The notes below the pieces were generated by a model. It was not told the DNA's origin. It did no database searches and worked only from the letters and a program-made list of their open reading frames with translations. 64,000 bases of DNA, from the NCBI GenBank assembly GCA_033391075.1, contig JAWPMV010000002.1:112399-176398 (forward strand), given 5' to 3'. Both the position numbers and the translations under genes were made by a program. Shown here one piece after another: positions 32,114 to 40,823 of this stretch; position 1 is the stretch's first letter; every line of letters starts with the position of its first letter. The stretch is from Bacteroidia bacterium. GTDB lineage: Bacteria > Bacteroidota > Bacteroidia > J057.

Positions 32114-34129
32114 TTATATTCCAATAGGATCCAAATCCCCATAAATGACCTTCCTTCCTCCTTGGTTCAGCCAAAGCTTCCCTTTAATGGAAGTACAGTA
32201 CACGATTCCGCTGGGCACAGAAAGCGGGTATTTGCTCCATCCTTGAAGGGAAAGGACCGGAAAATCCACATCTTCTCTGGAAATAATCCGCATTCTTTCG
32301 GCGGGAGGCACTTTCATCCGGGAGAGTTTTTCCAAGTCCTGTTTGCTGAGGGAGTAATTTAAGATTGGCCCATGGGCATTTAGGGAATAGCAATGATCGT
32401 ATAGCCAAAAATAGGGTGTTTTGCCCGGGGATTTGTTCACGATTTGCTGGGCAATTGCATAGATTTTCTGGGGGTGTTTGAGGGCAATTTTGGCAAAAAG
32501 CTGGGCTGTCTTGGGTCCGGGGCGATTATGGGTGTTTGTTTGAGCTAAGGAAGCGCAGAATTTTTCCCATGCCTTCCTGGCAATGGGGAGGATCTGAGGC
32601 GGCAAATGGGTTTTCCCTCCCCTTGACCCCTCCCTTTCCCGATCTGGAGCCTGTTTTTGAGCGGGAATTTCTCTTTTTTTATTTTTTGAGGAAGAAGAAG
32701 AGGGACTCGTAGAGGCTTCCAAAGGAATATTTATATATAGGGGCTTAAAATTAGAAGATGGGCCAGATTGCGCTAAATGAGTGTTTTTAGCTTTTGTAGC
32801 TATTGCCAGCTCTTTTGCTGGAGGGTTCTTGGCACGGCAAAGCAGATCGAGCGCTTTTTCAGAAAGTTGGAGCTTATGAGCTCTATTAAGCGAGTGCTTT
32901 TCTTGTAAAGTAATGGTAATGAGCCCTGCTTCTTTTAAGGCCTTTAGGTCTGAAGATATCTGTGAAGGGCTTACTTTGAATCTGTGGGATAGATATTTAA
33001 GGGTAGATAAATGGGGCGCTAAAGCTTCTAGGCCTGCGTAGCGATGCATGAAACGAAGGAGCTTTGCCCTTCTTAGTTTAAGCTTTATGGCAGTTCCTGG
33101 CATAAAAGCGAATAGCTCCTTTTGAGCTTGTACGTACAATCTTTTACGATAAAACTGCCAAAGCTTTAAGCTGCTGCCTTGTATGGCTTTTTTGAGCAGA
33201 TAGATAAGGCTCCCAAAGCCTAAGCGCAGGCGCGAGGAATGGATATTTCGCTTGATGCTCTCAATTACTTTTGAAAGCTTCTCTTCGGCCTGAAAGAATT
33301 TATAGCCAGGCGATAAAGATGCAAGTAGATGGAAAAGCTCTTTGGCAAGGGTCAGGTGGAAAGTATTTATAAGGGCATAGGCTCCTTGTAACCAGGAGGT
33401 ATAAGAAGAAAAGAGAGCAAGGCCCTGATCGCGTAGCTTTTGGTAAATGGAGCGAAGCAAATGATATTCCCTGCTTTCTTTTCCTAACATTCCATATGTG
33501 TAATTCTTGGGAGGAACGTTCTTGAGGCTATTAGCAGCAGTAGGCTTGACAGGGCAGGGGAGGGGAGAGGGATTGAAATAAACTTCTGGATCATAAGAAA
33601 AAAATCGGAGGCGATTGAGATTGGCCCCGGAGGGATCATGGCAAAGATCGAGGTAATTATCGAGGTAGCTAGCTACTGCTTCATAATAGATGCTATGATT
33701 TTTTAGACTTAAGTGGGGGAGATACACAAAGGCGCAAAGCCCTTTTCCTGAAATTGAGGTATAGATGAGAGATATCCAGGGCAGGCTAGAGAGTAGGGCT
33801 TTGGCCTTTAGAAGCTCTGAGCTAAGGAGCTTATCATACTCAATGGCTAGAAGCCCAGAGTGAGTAGAGCAATTTGCCAGATTCTTGTTCTTTTCCGGAT
33901 CAATTCGAGCATGCGGCAAAAAAGCAGGAAAATGAGCCGCCTTAAAATCCTGATAGTCTGAAAGAGAAAGTTTGCGCTTTTTCTGGGCAAGAATGGTCTT
34001 TTGCTTAAAGAAGGGTCCTTTTATCATCTGATAAATTGTCCCTATACTTAAGCAATTAGCGATAGGAGCCTTCAGGGAAGGCGCAACAGATAGGGATGTA
34101 GCTATCCCAGGGGAAGAATTCCCAAACAT
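32114..34129 (-). CDS. BT4734-like (VirE_N) primase-related protein with winged HTH
   Basis: A 671-residue protein. Residues about 40-200 match the BT4734-like N-terminal domain, part of the archaeo-eukaryotic primase superfamily: HSGLLAIEYDKLLSS, YTSISGKGLCAFVYLPH, then DPSGANLNRLRFFSYDPEVY with NPSP. The first acidic motif is E97-Y98-D99, where D-x-D is usual, so catalysis may be altered. Residues about 360-430 form a winged helix (LSHRFKVSPSQISSDLKALKEAGLITITL). The C-terminal 200 residues contain a low-complexity linker (SPSSSSSKNKK) and a conserved tail. On plasmids such proteins probably prime replication or act at transfer. It is transcribed towards the rep gene. Confidence 0.75.
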   Translation of the reverse strand: MFGNSSPGIATSLSVAPSLKAPIANCLSIGTIYQMIKGPFFKQKTILAQKKRKLSLSDYQDFKAAHFPAFLPHARIDPEKNKNLANCSTHSGLLAIEYDKLLSSELLKAKALLSSLPWISLIYTSISGKGLCAFVYLPHLSLKNHSIYYEAVASYLDNYLDLCHDPSGANLNRLRFFSYDPEVYFNPSPLPCPVKPTAANSLKNVPPKNYTYGMLGKESREYHLLRSIYQKLRDQGLALFSSYTSWLQGAYALINTFHLTLAKELFHLLASLSPGYKFFQAEEKLSKVIESIKRNIHSSRLRLGFGSLIYLLKKAIQGSSLKLWQFYRKRLYVQAQKELFAFMPGTAIKLKLRRAKLLRFMHRYAGLEALAPHLSTLKYLSHRFKVSPSQISSDLKALKEAGLITITLQEKHSLNRAHKLQLSEKALDLLCRAKNPPAKELAIATKAKNTHLAQSGPSSNFKPLYINIPLEASTSPSSSSSKNKKREIPAQKQAPDREREGSRGGKTHLPPQILPIARKAWEKFCASLAQTNTHNRPGPKTAQLFAKIALKHPQKIYAIAQQIVNKSPGKTPYFWLYDHCYSLNAHGPILNYSLSKQDLEKLSRMKVPPAERMRIISREDVDFPVLSLQGWSKYPLSVPSGIVYCTSIKGKLWLNQGGRKVIYGDLDPIGI

Positions 34130-34653
34130 GATGGTTTTGTCAAATGAGTTTCAGGGCTTAGAGCATCCTTATGCAGGAGGCTTAAAGCCTAGGTGATCAA
34201 CTACCTAAATACCTGGGTAGTTCGAAAAACCGAATGAACAATTATGACAAAAATGTATGACAAATACAAAATATAAAAACCAAATCTTAAAACTCAGGCA
34301 AAAAAAATCCGGGGCAAAAGCTCCGGATTCAATGCTCTTTAGTAGCTATATGCTAAAGATCTAGGCGATCGTTTAGTGATATAGCATGAATTTCCAAACC
34401 TAAGATGGCAGGAATGATTTAGAATAAAAAATAGAAGGCTAAAAAATAGCAGAGGCCCATTGAGGAGGATATATGAACCTAAAGCAGTCAAAAAATAACT
34501 GCTGTTACAGAAGACTATTTATTGCTTAAGGAATTAGGGTAGTATGGGATATTGATTCCATTTTTTTTCTATTGCCAAGGGAATATATCAACATGAGTTT
34601 ATGTACTGATGAAGTAATCCATTCGACTTTGTATACGTTCATTTATTCCCAGG

Positions 34654-34677
34654 AGCCCTCTTATAAGAGGGCTTTTT
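34654..34677 (+). terminator. Intrinsic terminator 1
   Basis: A perfect 20-bp palindrome (34654-34673, arms AGCCCTCTTA and TAAGAGGGCT) is followed by a T-run to 34677. No plus-strand gene precedes it, so it probably ends a small RNA. Confidence 0.8.
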
Positions 34678-34930
34678 GCTGAACGGAATACTGGGGGCTT
34701 ACTCTAGGTAGAGATATAGTTTATTTGCCAAGCAGCTTATTTGTAAATAGTTCCAAACAATCAAAAAATTTGACCATTTGAACAAATTTTGGCTGCCATA
34801 AAGATTTTAGCAATAATTTTACTTCAGAAGGAAATCAATACGTATCAGGGTAAATAGAAGGCCCGATACTGATGCGGATCTTTGTAGATACATTCGATTA
34901 GTCAAACCAGTTATTTATAGTCCAATTGAA

Positions 34931-34956
34931 AGCCCTTTTCCTAAGGGCTTTTTTTT
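34931..34956 (+). terminator. Intrinsic terminator 2
   Basis: AGCCCTT and AAGGGCT pair over a 5-base loop (34931-34949), followed by eight T. The stem resembles terminator 1 and there is again no plus-strand gene upstream. Confidence 0.8.
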
Positions 34957-35308
34957 ACGGTATAGCTGAGTTGATTGGGGCCTAGGGAGATATTTGGGTA
35001 TTCTTTACATGCTGCATTGTCTATTTAGTCCGAAGAAAAACTCTCAGCTGCTTTCGATTGCTTCAGCTCCAGCGCTCCCAAATTGTTAGGGGGAATTAGT
35101 AAAGAGAGTTTCAGCTTAGGCTTGAAATTTGACTATTCGCGTAGAGGATCAAAAAACTAAAGCGAGGGGTCTCTATTTTTACGCTCTTACAAATAATTAC
35201 TATCGTATCAAGGAAGTTTAGTAAAGTCTGGACAAATGGTTCAGACTTTTCTTTGATGAGAAGATTAGATGTTAATGTAATATGTTAGCTATAATCCCAT
35301 GTAGCAAG

Positions 35309-35333
35309 GCCCTCTTTTAGGAGGGCTTTTTTA
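35309..35333 (+). terminator. Intrinsic terminator 3
   Basis: GCCCTC (35309-35314) and GAGGGC (35321-35326) pair over a 6-base loop with a following run of six T. It is the third of its kind in 700 bp without an upstream plus-strand coding gene. Confidence 0.8.
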
Positions 35334-35461
35334 TACATAGCAAGAGAATTAGCAATAAAAAGCTCCCTTATGGGTAGGGAGCTTAGGTAGATAGAATTAG
35401 CCTGCGAAAAACAAGGCTAATAGCTGCTAATTTAGCATAAAGTATTTAGTAGTGGGCCAAA

Positions 35462-35896
35462 TTACTGAAACTCAATCGAAAACCCCTTATCATATCCCTG
35501 GTCCTCAAAAAAGGGCCTAAGCTCAATAAATTCTTTTAGGGATCTATATTCCTTTAGTCCTTCTGAAGTTTTTACCTGTAAAGGGCCAAAGCCGTCCATC
35601 TGCTCATAGAGCTGAACGAGGTAAGAGATCGCATCCACGCGGTTATTAAAGCCTTCCTTTTGCTGAACGATTTTATCAAAGACATGCCAGACCTCATGCG
35701 AAAGTCTGAGGGTATTGGGCTTTTTCATGTAACTCTCCTCGATGGCGATGTCTCCTTCGGCCGGTAAAGGGTAGCCGTGAATGACTTCGGTTTTTCCTTT
35801 GTATCCGCTACGTTCTACGAACTCATAGATCTCTTTGAGGCTGCCGTAGAAGTTTAGCTCGGGATGTGTTTTGGAGGAGAGCTGGTAGTATTTCAT
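35462..35896 (-). CDS. Uncharacterised protein, RHH-like centre (paralogue at 51780)
   Basis: A 144-residue protein with no recognised name. It is clearly homologous over its length to the protein at 51780-52223: both have YKG-T-V--GYPLP near residue 35-45, a central LRLSHEVWHVFDKI / VRITHKSWHQIEEA segment followed by a helix, and FGP-----EG-KE--SL-E----P-F---G at the end. The centre looks like a ribbon-helix-helix (beta strand then two helices), so DNA binding is possible. It is divergent from the transfer operon, 144 bp from traE, which is where a repressor of transfer would sit. That role is inference. Confidence 0.7.
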   Translation of the reverse strand: MKYYQLSSKTHPELNFYGSLKEIYEFVERSGYKGKTEVIHGYPLPAEGDIAIEESYMKKPNTLRLSHEVWHVFDKIVQQKEGFNNRVDAISYLVQLYEQMDGFGPLQVKTSEGLKEYRSLKEFIELRPFFEDQGYDKGFSIEFQ

Positions 35897-36040
35897 AGGT
35901 TTTGTAATAGATATTCAATAAGAAAAAAAGGGGAGAGAAATACAAAATAATGTGGGGAGATTTGGAATTAATAAAATATAATTACAATATTGTCATATAA
36001 TATCTATGAGAACAGAGACTTAGGTATTAATAGTAAGACA
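35897..36040 (+). promoter_or_regulatory. Divergent promoter region of the transfer operon
   Basis: The gap between the RHH-like gene and traE contains a perfect palindrome ACAATATTGT (35984-35993) overlapping TTGTCATATAA (35990-36000). The latter shares its TTGTCATA core with repeats near the mob operon and before the primase gene. An exact -7/-33 promoter pair is not clear. Confidence 0.4.
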
Positions 36041-36409
36041 ATGAACAAAGACAGCTCATCTCTAAAAAGGGAGATAAACAAAAGGATTCGAAGAACTCTG
36101 TTCTCAAAAAAAAGCGCCTCAGTAATTGCTTTCTCCCTTATGCTTCCCTCGCTGAGCCTGGCTCAGGCGACGGGAGCGGGAGTTTCTGCTGCCTTGACGG
36201 GGGTAAAAGACTGGATCGTGGCTATTGCCAATGTACTATTTGTGATTGTGATCGTTATTGGGATCATAAAAACGGTAGCTGCCTTTGTGCAAGGCTCCCC
36301 CAATGCGACCCGGAACCTGGTGCTGCTTATTGTAGCAGCGCTTGTTTGGTTTGGCTTTAGCTTGCTGGTGGCTGACTTCTCTTCTTTAGGAGCTATAGAG
36401 AATATCTAG
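36041..36409 (+). CDS. traE: TraE-like conjugal protein (DUF4134, VirB2-like)
   Basis: A 122-residue small membrane protein. ATG 36041 is preferred to an in-frame TTG at 35990. A charged leader and hydrophobic signal (SASVIAFSLMLPSLSLAQA) are followed by a short mature part with two membrane helices (DWIVAIANVLFVIVIVIGIIK and NLVLLIVAALVWFGFSLLVA). Size and pattern are those of the Bacteroidetes TraE/DUF4134 family, comparable to VirB2 pilin-type subunits. It is the first gene of the transfer operon. Confidence 0.85.
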   Translation: MNKDSSSLKREINKRIRRTLFSKKSASVIAFSLMLPSLSLAQATGAGVSAALTGVKDWIVAIANVLFVIVIVIGIIKTVAAFVQGSPNATRNLVLLIVAALVWFGFSLLVADFSSLGAIENI

Positions 36410-36473
36410 GACTTAGTTATTAAAAATTAGGGAGTAAGGCCTTTGGATTCTTTGCTCCCCTTCCCTTAGCGAT

Positions 36474-36749
36474 ATGAAAATTTATAAATCCCTCGAACGG
36501 AGGTCCTATGTGCTGGGCCTGCCCTTGCAAGAGCTGGGCATGCTGATCTGCTTATTTATGCTAAGTGTCTTGGGAGGCTCTTTGGCAGGAGTAGTTATTA
36601 AGGTTCCTTTGAGCTTTTACCTGCTCTCTGTTTTGCTCATTATGGGGCTATACCTTTTACTTAGAAGAGCTGCCAGGCAAAAGCATCCCAGCTTTTTGCT
36701 TAGCTACATTTCCTACCACTTTTTCCAGGCAAAAGATATAGGGTCATGA
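36474..36749 (+). CDS. traF: TraF-like conjugal protein (DUF4133, VirB3-like)
   Basis: A 91-residue protein with two close membrane helices (about residues 15-37 and 44-62) and a short charged tail, matching the DUF4133/TraF family and VirB3 in size and place. It directly precedes the VirB4-type ATPase, which it overlaps by 4 bp (ATGA), as VirB3 and VirB4 genes usually do. It helps anchor the ATPase at the inner membrane. Confidence 0.82.
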   Translation: MKIYKSLERRSYVLGLPLQELGMLICLFMLSVLGGSLAGVVIKVPLSFYLLSVLLIMGLYLLLRRAARQKHPSFLLSYISYHFFQAKDIGS

Positions 36750-39136
36750 GAAGAAAACAAAGGAGTTTGGAGCGGCTTATCCCAGTTCAGGAAATCTCGG
36801 ATGAGAAGCTGCTCTTAAAAGACGGAAGAGTTGCGATAGGCTTTCGGCTGGATTTGGCAGAAAAAGAGCAAAAGACAGGGGCAGAGATTCGGGCAGAAAA
36901 GCTAGCGCTCATGGCAGGGCTTAAAAATTTACCGCCAGGCTCCACTTTACAAAAGCTGGATATCTATTATCACCAGGCTTTTGAAGACAAGGGCAGGGGG
37001 CAGGGCTATTTTGAAAGGAAGGCCCATCAGCACTTTTACCACAGACTTATCCTGAGTCATGAAAGCTATCTGTTTTTTTCCCTGGGCAAAGAAGATCAGC
37101 CCGCTGCCAATCCTGTCAATAGTTTTTTCTCTTTTGGACGGGCACTTGGCAAAGATCCTTTTTCGGGCCTGAAGGAAAGGGCTCAAAAAGTAGAAAAAAC
37201 AGGAGCTGAGTTGGAAGGATTGTTTAGTAGGCAGGGCCTGGAAATAAAGCGGCTGGGGGATCAAGAACTGGATCAGCTGTATAAAGCCTTTTTCAACCTG
37301 GATTTTATCCATCAGCCCCAAGGCTATGAAAGAAGTATGACAATGGAGAAAGGGGCTATGCAAATAGGTGAGAAGCGCGCCTTGGTTATTAGCCTTACAG
37401 AGCAGGGGGCAGTGGCAGATGAGCTCATGCTAAAAGGAGGCGTAGCTTCTTACTTTTCTTCCCCCCTGGGAGAAGAGCTCTGTATTCCCCATATCGTCTC
37501 AACGAGCTTTCGGATAGAAGATAGAGACAAAGAGCTAAAGGCCCTGGATTTGGATAAGAAACTAAATGCCAGTCTTGATTTTTTATCTGCTCAGGATCAT
37601 GAGATACGCTCAGCGGAGATAGAGGCATTTACCGCTGAAGTGAGAATAAATAGCGAGCAGCTAGTGTCTGCACATGTATCGCTACTTCTTTGGAGCGAAA
37701 GAGAGGATAGCTTAGGGGCCTATGCAGATGAGGCCCTGGCAGCTATAAGAAAAATGTCAGGAGCCAGGGGATGGGTCGAGAGCTATGATACAGCAAATCT
37801 CTTTTTTGCAGCAGCTCCTGGAAATAGCTATCAGGGATATAGGGGGCTATTGATGCGGGCTGAAAATGCGCTTTGCTACCTGGACCTTAGCGGGAGTTAT
37901 AAAAAGGGCAAAGAGGGCATCAGGCTTCTTGACCGTTATAGAAATCCCTTACGGGTAGAGCTTTATAATACAGCGCTAAATAATCAAAATGCTTTGGTGA
38001 TTGGCCCCTCGGGTTCGGGTAAGTCTTTTACGGTGGGCTCTTTTATTATTCAAAGGCATGAAAAGGGGCACCGGCAAATCATCATAGATAATGGAGGCAG
38101 TTATAAAAATGCCCTGACGGCTTTGGATGGGAAGTATTATGAATACGAGCCGGAGCATCCTTTGTCTTTTAATCCCTTTTTACTTCCGAAAAATAAAGCA
38201 GGGAAAAGATACCTCTCGGGAGATAAACTCACTTTTTTAATCTCACTTTTGGCCACTCTTTGGAAGGGAGGAGCTAAACTGAGTCAGGCCGAACGCTCGA
38301 TTCTTTCTTTGCTGATTCCCAAATTTTATACCGAGGCAGAAGAGAGAATCTTGAAGATCTCTGATTTTTATAGCTGGCTGGAAGGCTTTATAGATGGGGG
38401 AGGGGAGGAGCTAGAAAAAATGAAGTCCAGCTTTGACTTTGCTTCCTTTCTTATCACCCTTCAACCCTTTGTAAGGGGGGAGTATAAGGAGGTGCTAAAC
38501 GCAGAAACGGATATAGATATCTCTCAGTTTCCGCTTATCTGTTTTGATATGGCGAGGGTCAAAAGCAATCTGCTGTTGTATCCCATCATCGCTTTACTTA
38601 TCACCGAGCTTGCCCTGGATCAGATACGGGCCTACCCTAATCAGCGCAAGTACATCTACATGGATGAAGCCTGGTCCATGCTGGCCGATTCAATGGGAGA
38701 ATTTGTGGAGAATATGTATCGCACCGTTCGGAAGAATAAGGGTTCGATGTGCATCATTACCCAGGGCATTGCAGAGATCACTGCTTCGGCTGTGGGCCCG
38801 GCGATACTAGCTAATGCAGATACCCAAATCATTCTCAATCATACTGACAGCACCCAGGTAGAAAAGCTTTCGCATCTGCTGGGCTTTAGTCCGCATGAGC
38901 GGGATAAGATTCATTCTGTGAGGGTGATGAAAGACTTTCGGGAGCTGTTTATCAAGCAAGGAGATTATGGCAAGGTCTACCTGCTGGAGGTTTCTCCCCA
39001 TGAAATGGCGGTGCTTTCCTCCAAGCCGGATGAGCGAAATGAATTAAGCCGGCTAATTAAAGAACGGGCAGCGGTCAGCCATGCATTGGATCAGTTTGTG
39101 GAAGAGAAATCTAAAAACTTTAAACAAAAGTCTTAA
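36746..39136 (+). CDS. traG: TraG-family VirB4-type conjugation ATPase
   Basis: A 796-residue ATPase that powers T4SS assembly and transfer. The N-terminal half is the TraG/VirB4 N-domain (LLLKDGRVAIGFRLDL; HYEKG-type region EKGAMQIGEKRALVISL). Walker A is VIGPSGSGKSFTVG (about 413-426), Walker B is KYIYMDEAWSMLAD (about 634-647), followed by GSMCIITQGIAEI and NADTQIILNH as in this family. The C-terminus has ELFIKQGDYGKVYLLEVSP. The length is normal. It overlaps traF and ends 2 bp before traJ. Confidence 0.93.
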   Translation: MRRKQRSLERLIPVQEISDEKLLLKDGRVAIGFRLDLAEKEQKTGAEIRAEKLALMAGLKNLPPGSTLQKLDIYYHQAFEDKGRGQGYFERKAHQHFYHRLILSHESYLFFSLGKEDQPAANPVNSFFSFGRALGKDPFSGLKERAQKVEKTGAELEGLFSRQGLEIKRLGDQELDQLYKAFFNLDFIHQPQGYERSMTMEKGAMQIGEKRALVISLTEQGAVADELMLKGGVASYFSSPLGEELCIPHIVSTSFRIEDRDKELKALDLDKKLNASLDFLSAQDHEIRSAEIEAFTAEVRINSEQLVSAHVSLLLWSEREDSLGAYADEALAAIRKMSGARGWVESYDTANLFFAAAPGNSYQGYRGLLMRAENALCYLDLSGSYKKGKEGIRLLDRYRNPLRVELYNTALNNQNALVIGPSGSGKSFTVGSFIIQRHEKGHRQIIIDNGGSYKNALTALDGKYYEYEPEHPLSFNPFLLPKNKAGKRYLSGDKLTFLISLLATLWKGGAKLSQAERSILSLLIPKFYTEAEERILKISDFYSWLEGFIDGGGEELEKMKSSFDFASFLITLQPFVRGEYKEVLNAETDIDISQFPLICFDMARVKSNLLLYPIIALLITELALDQIRAYPNQRKYIYMDEAWSMLADSMGEFVENMYRTVRKNKGSMCIITQGIAEITASAVGPAILANADTQIILNHTDSTQVEKLSHLLGFSPHERDKIHSVRVMKDFRELFIKQGDYGKVYLLEVSPHEMAVLSSKPDERNELSRLIKERAAVSHALDQFVEEKSKNFKQKS

Positions 39137-39138
39137 GC

Positions 39139-40185
39139 ATGGGGAATATTAGCGGTATACACGCTCAGTTTGTAACGATAGGCTACGGAATCTCAGGCTC
39201 GGTGCTTTATGCAGCTAAGCTCAGCTTGCCTGTATTTCTAATTGCCATGCTGGCCTATAGCTATGTAAAGTCAGTGATAGAGCATAGGGATTTTCAGATT
39301 GACTATAGACCGCTCATCAGAACCTTGATTTTGATGTTTGTAGTCAACTTCTATGGGGAAATCATCTCGATGAGCTGCCTGTTGATAAGCGGACTCATTA
39401 ATACTGTTCCCAGAAAGCCTGAGATCGGAGATGCGATATTGCAAATGGCAGAGGCAACGATGTCCTCTTCCAGCGACGCAGATCCCAGCGATGATTGGTG
39501 GGATCCTATTGTTACAGGATTTGAGTCTATCTTGAGTCTTAGGGCCTGGATACTATCTGCCCTGCAGGAAGGGATGCTATTCATTGTGCGGGCCGGGATT
39601 AGCCTTATCCGTTCCATGCTCTTGGTCTTTCTATATATAGTGGGGCCTATTGCGATTGCGCTTTCTGCCTTGCCGGGATTTAAGGCCTCTGGGCTTAGCT
39701 GGCTAAAGGGCTTTGTTGGGGTGCAGTTTTGGGAGCTGAGCTTACGGATTTTAGATCAGCTGGTATTTCAGTATAACCTAAACGGATTGCAAAACTTTTC
39801 TGCTGATATGCAGGATGCCGGTTATGGGCTGGCCTTTAACCTGGTTGCGCTTTTTATGTACCTGATCGTTCCCTCCATCACGAACTACTTTATCCATACA
39901 GGAGCAGCCGGAGGCTTTATGGCAAGGATTGCCCAAATCGGGGGAGCTATGCTGGTAATGGCCCGTATGGGAGCAGGCCCGGGAGCAGCAAGGAGGACTA
40001 TAGAAGAAAGCTCGAAAGGATCGACTTTAGCCAGGGGGACCTCCATGCTAAGTGCTAGTACTTCTCCTACATCAAGCCCCTATCAAAGGCAAATTCCCAG
40101 ACCGCCTAGCTTGAGCTATAATAGCTCCCATCCAAGGGTCAGCTATAAACTTTCCGATTCCTCTTTTTCAGATACTAAAAGCTAA
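39139..40185 (+). CDS. traJ: TraJ-like conjugal membrane protein (VirB6-like)
   Basis: A 348-residue polytopic inner-membrane protein with about six to seven helices (for example VLYAAKLSLPVFLIAMLAYS; LILMFVVNFYGEIISMSC; SMLLVFLYIVGPIAIALSA; LVALFMYLIVPSITNYF) and a conserved central GPIAIALSALPGFKASGLSWLKGFVGVQFWELSL pattern typical of TraJ of Bacteroidetes elements. The C-terminal 60 residues are Ser/Pro-rich and probably cytoplasmic or disordered. It starts 2 bp after traG. Confidence 0.85.
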   Translation: MGNISGIHAQFVTIGYGISGSVLYAAKLSLPVFLIAMLAYSYVKSVIEHRDFQIDYRPLIRTLILMFVVNFYGEIISMSCLLISGLINTVPRKPEIGDAILQMAEATMSSSSDADPSDDWWDPIVTGFESILSLRAWILSALQEGMLFIVRAGISLIRSMLLVFLYIVGPIAIALSALPGFKASGLSWLKGFVGVQFWELSLRILDQLVFQYNLNGLQNFSADMQDAGYGLAFNLVALFMYLIVPSITNYFIHTGAAGGFMARIAQIGGAMLVMARMGAGPGAARRTIEESSKGSTLARGTSMLSASTSPTSSPYQRQIPRPPSLSYNSSHPRVSYKLSDSSFSDTKS

Positions 40186-40194
40186 CGCTAAGAA

Positions 40195-40812
40195 ATGAAA
40201 GCCTTACTAGACCAACATCAACGATACAAAGAGCTTAGGCTCATTGCCCTTGTGAGTTTGGGCATGCTGATACTTTCCAACCTCGGCTGGGCGCTTTTGC
40301 ATATCCAGCAGCTATCAGCTGCCGGTGAAGGAAAGGTATATGTGGTAAGTTCTCGGGGGAGTTTTCCCGCCCGGCTTCAGCAGGAGGGAGAGACCACGAT
40401 CTATGAAGCCCGAAACCATGTCGAGGCATTTATGCGGCTGATGTTTTCCCATGATGAGCTTAGCTATGGGGATCATATAGAAGCGGCTTTTCACCTGATT
40501 GAAAAAAAAGAAGGGGCTGCGATTTTTGAGGATTTCCAAAAAGGACAGGTGCATGATAACTACATCAAATACGGCTCCCGCTCAGAGCTAGAGATAGACT
40601 CCATCGCCCTGGATATGCAAGAGGAGCCTTACCGGGGAGCTGTTTATGGAAGGCAATACGTGATCTATGGAAAGGAGAGAAAGGCTTTGCCTATAGGAGC
40701 CAGCTTTCGCCTGACAAAACGGCCCAGGAATGAGAAGAATCCGCACGGGCTCCTGATTCAGGATTGGAAGTTTGTGCTTTATGAAAATCAATTTTTAGGT
40801 GAAAAGGAATAG
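40195..40812 (+). CDS. traK: TraK-like conjugal protein (VirB8-like)
   Basis: A 205-residue protein with one N-terminal membrane helix (LIALVSLGMLILSNLGWALL, about 16-35) and a periplasmic domain containing ARNHVEAFMRLMFSHDELSYGDHIEAAFHLI, which is the conserved block of Bacteroidetes TraK. VirB8-type proteins nucleate the T4SS core. It follows traJ by 9 bp and precedes traN by 11 bp. Confidence 0.88.
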   Translation: MKALLDQHQRYKELRLIALVSLGMLILSNLGWALLHIQQLSAAGEGKVYVVSSRGSFPARLQQEGETTIYEARNHVEAFMRLMFSHDELSYGDHIEAAFHLIEKKEGAAIFEDFQKGQVHDNYIKYGSRSELEIDSIALDMQEEPYRGAVYGRQYVIYGKERKALPIGASFRLTKRPRNEKNPHGLLIQDWKFVLYENQFLGEKE

Positions 40813-40823
40813 GAAAATTAGCC

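Larger units (their letters stand above)
34130..35461. other. 1.3-kb non-coding region with three terminators
   Basis: No protein gene is supported here. The region holds a short hairpin AACTACC/GGTAGTT (34199-34222), two direct copies of TATGACAAA (34243-34251 and 34256-34264), and three plus-strand intrinsic terminators (separate entries) with no plus-strand gene before them. The blocks before terminators 1 and 2 share ACTGATG followed by ATTCGA. This pattern suggests several small plus-strand RNAs. No tRNA fold was seen. Confidence 0.5.

Noticed and set aside
34130..35461. tRNA genes in the long non-coding region
   Set aside because: No cloverleaf or T-loop consensus was seen; the visible structures are terminators.
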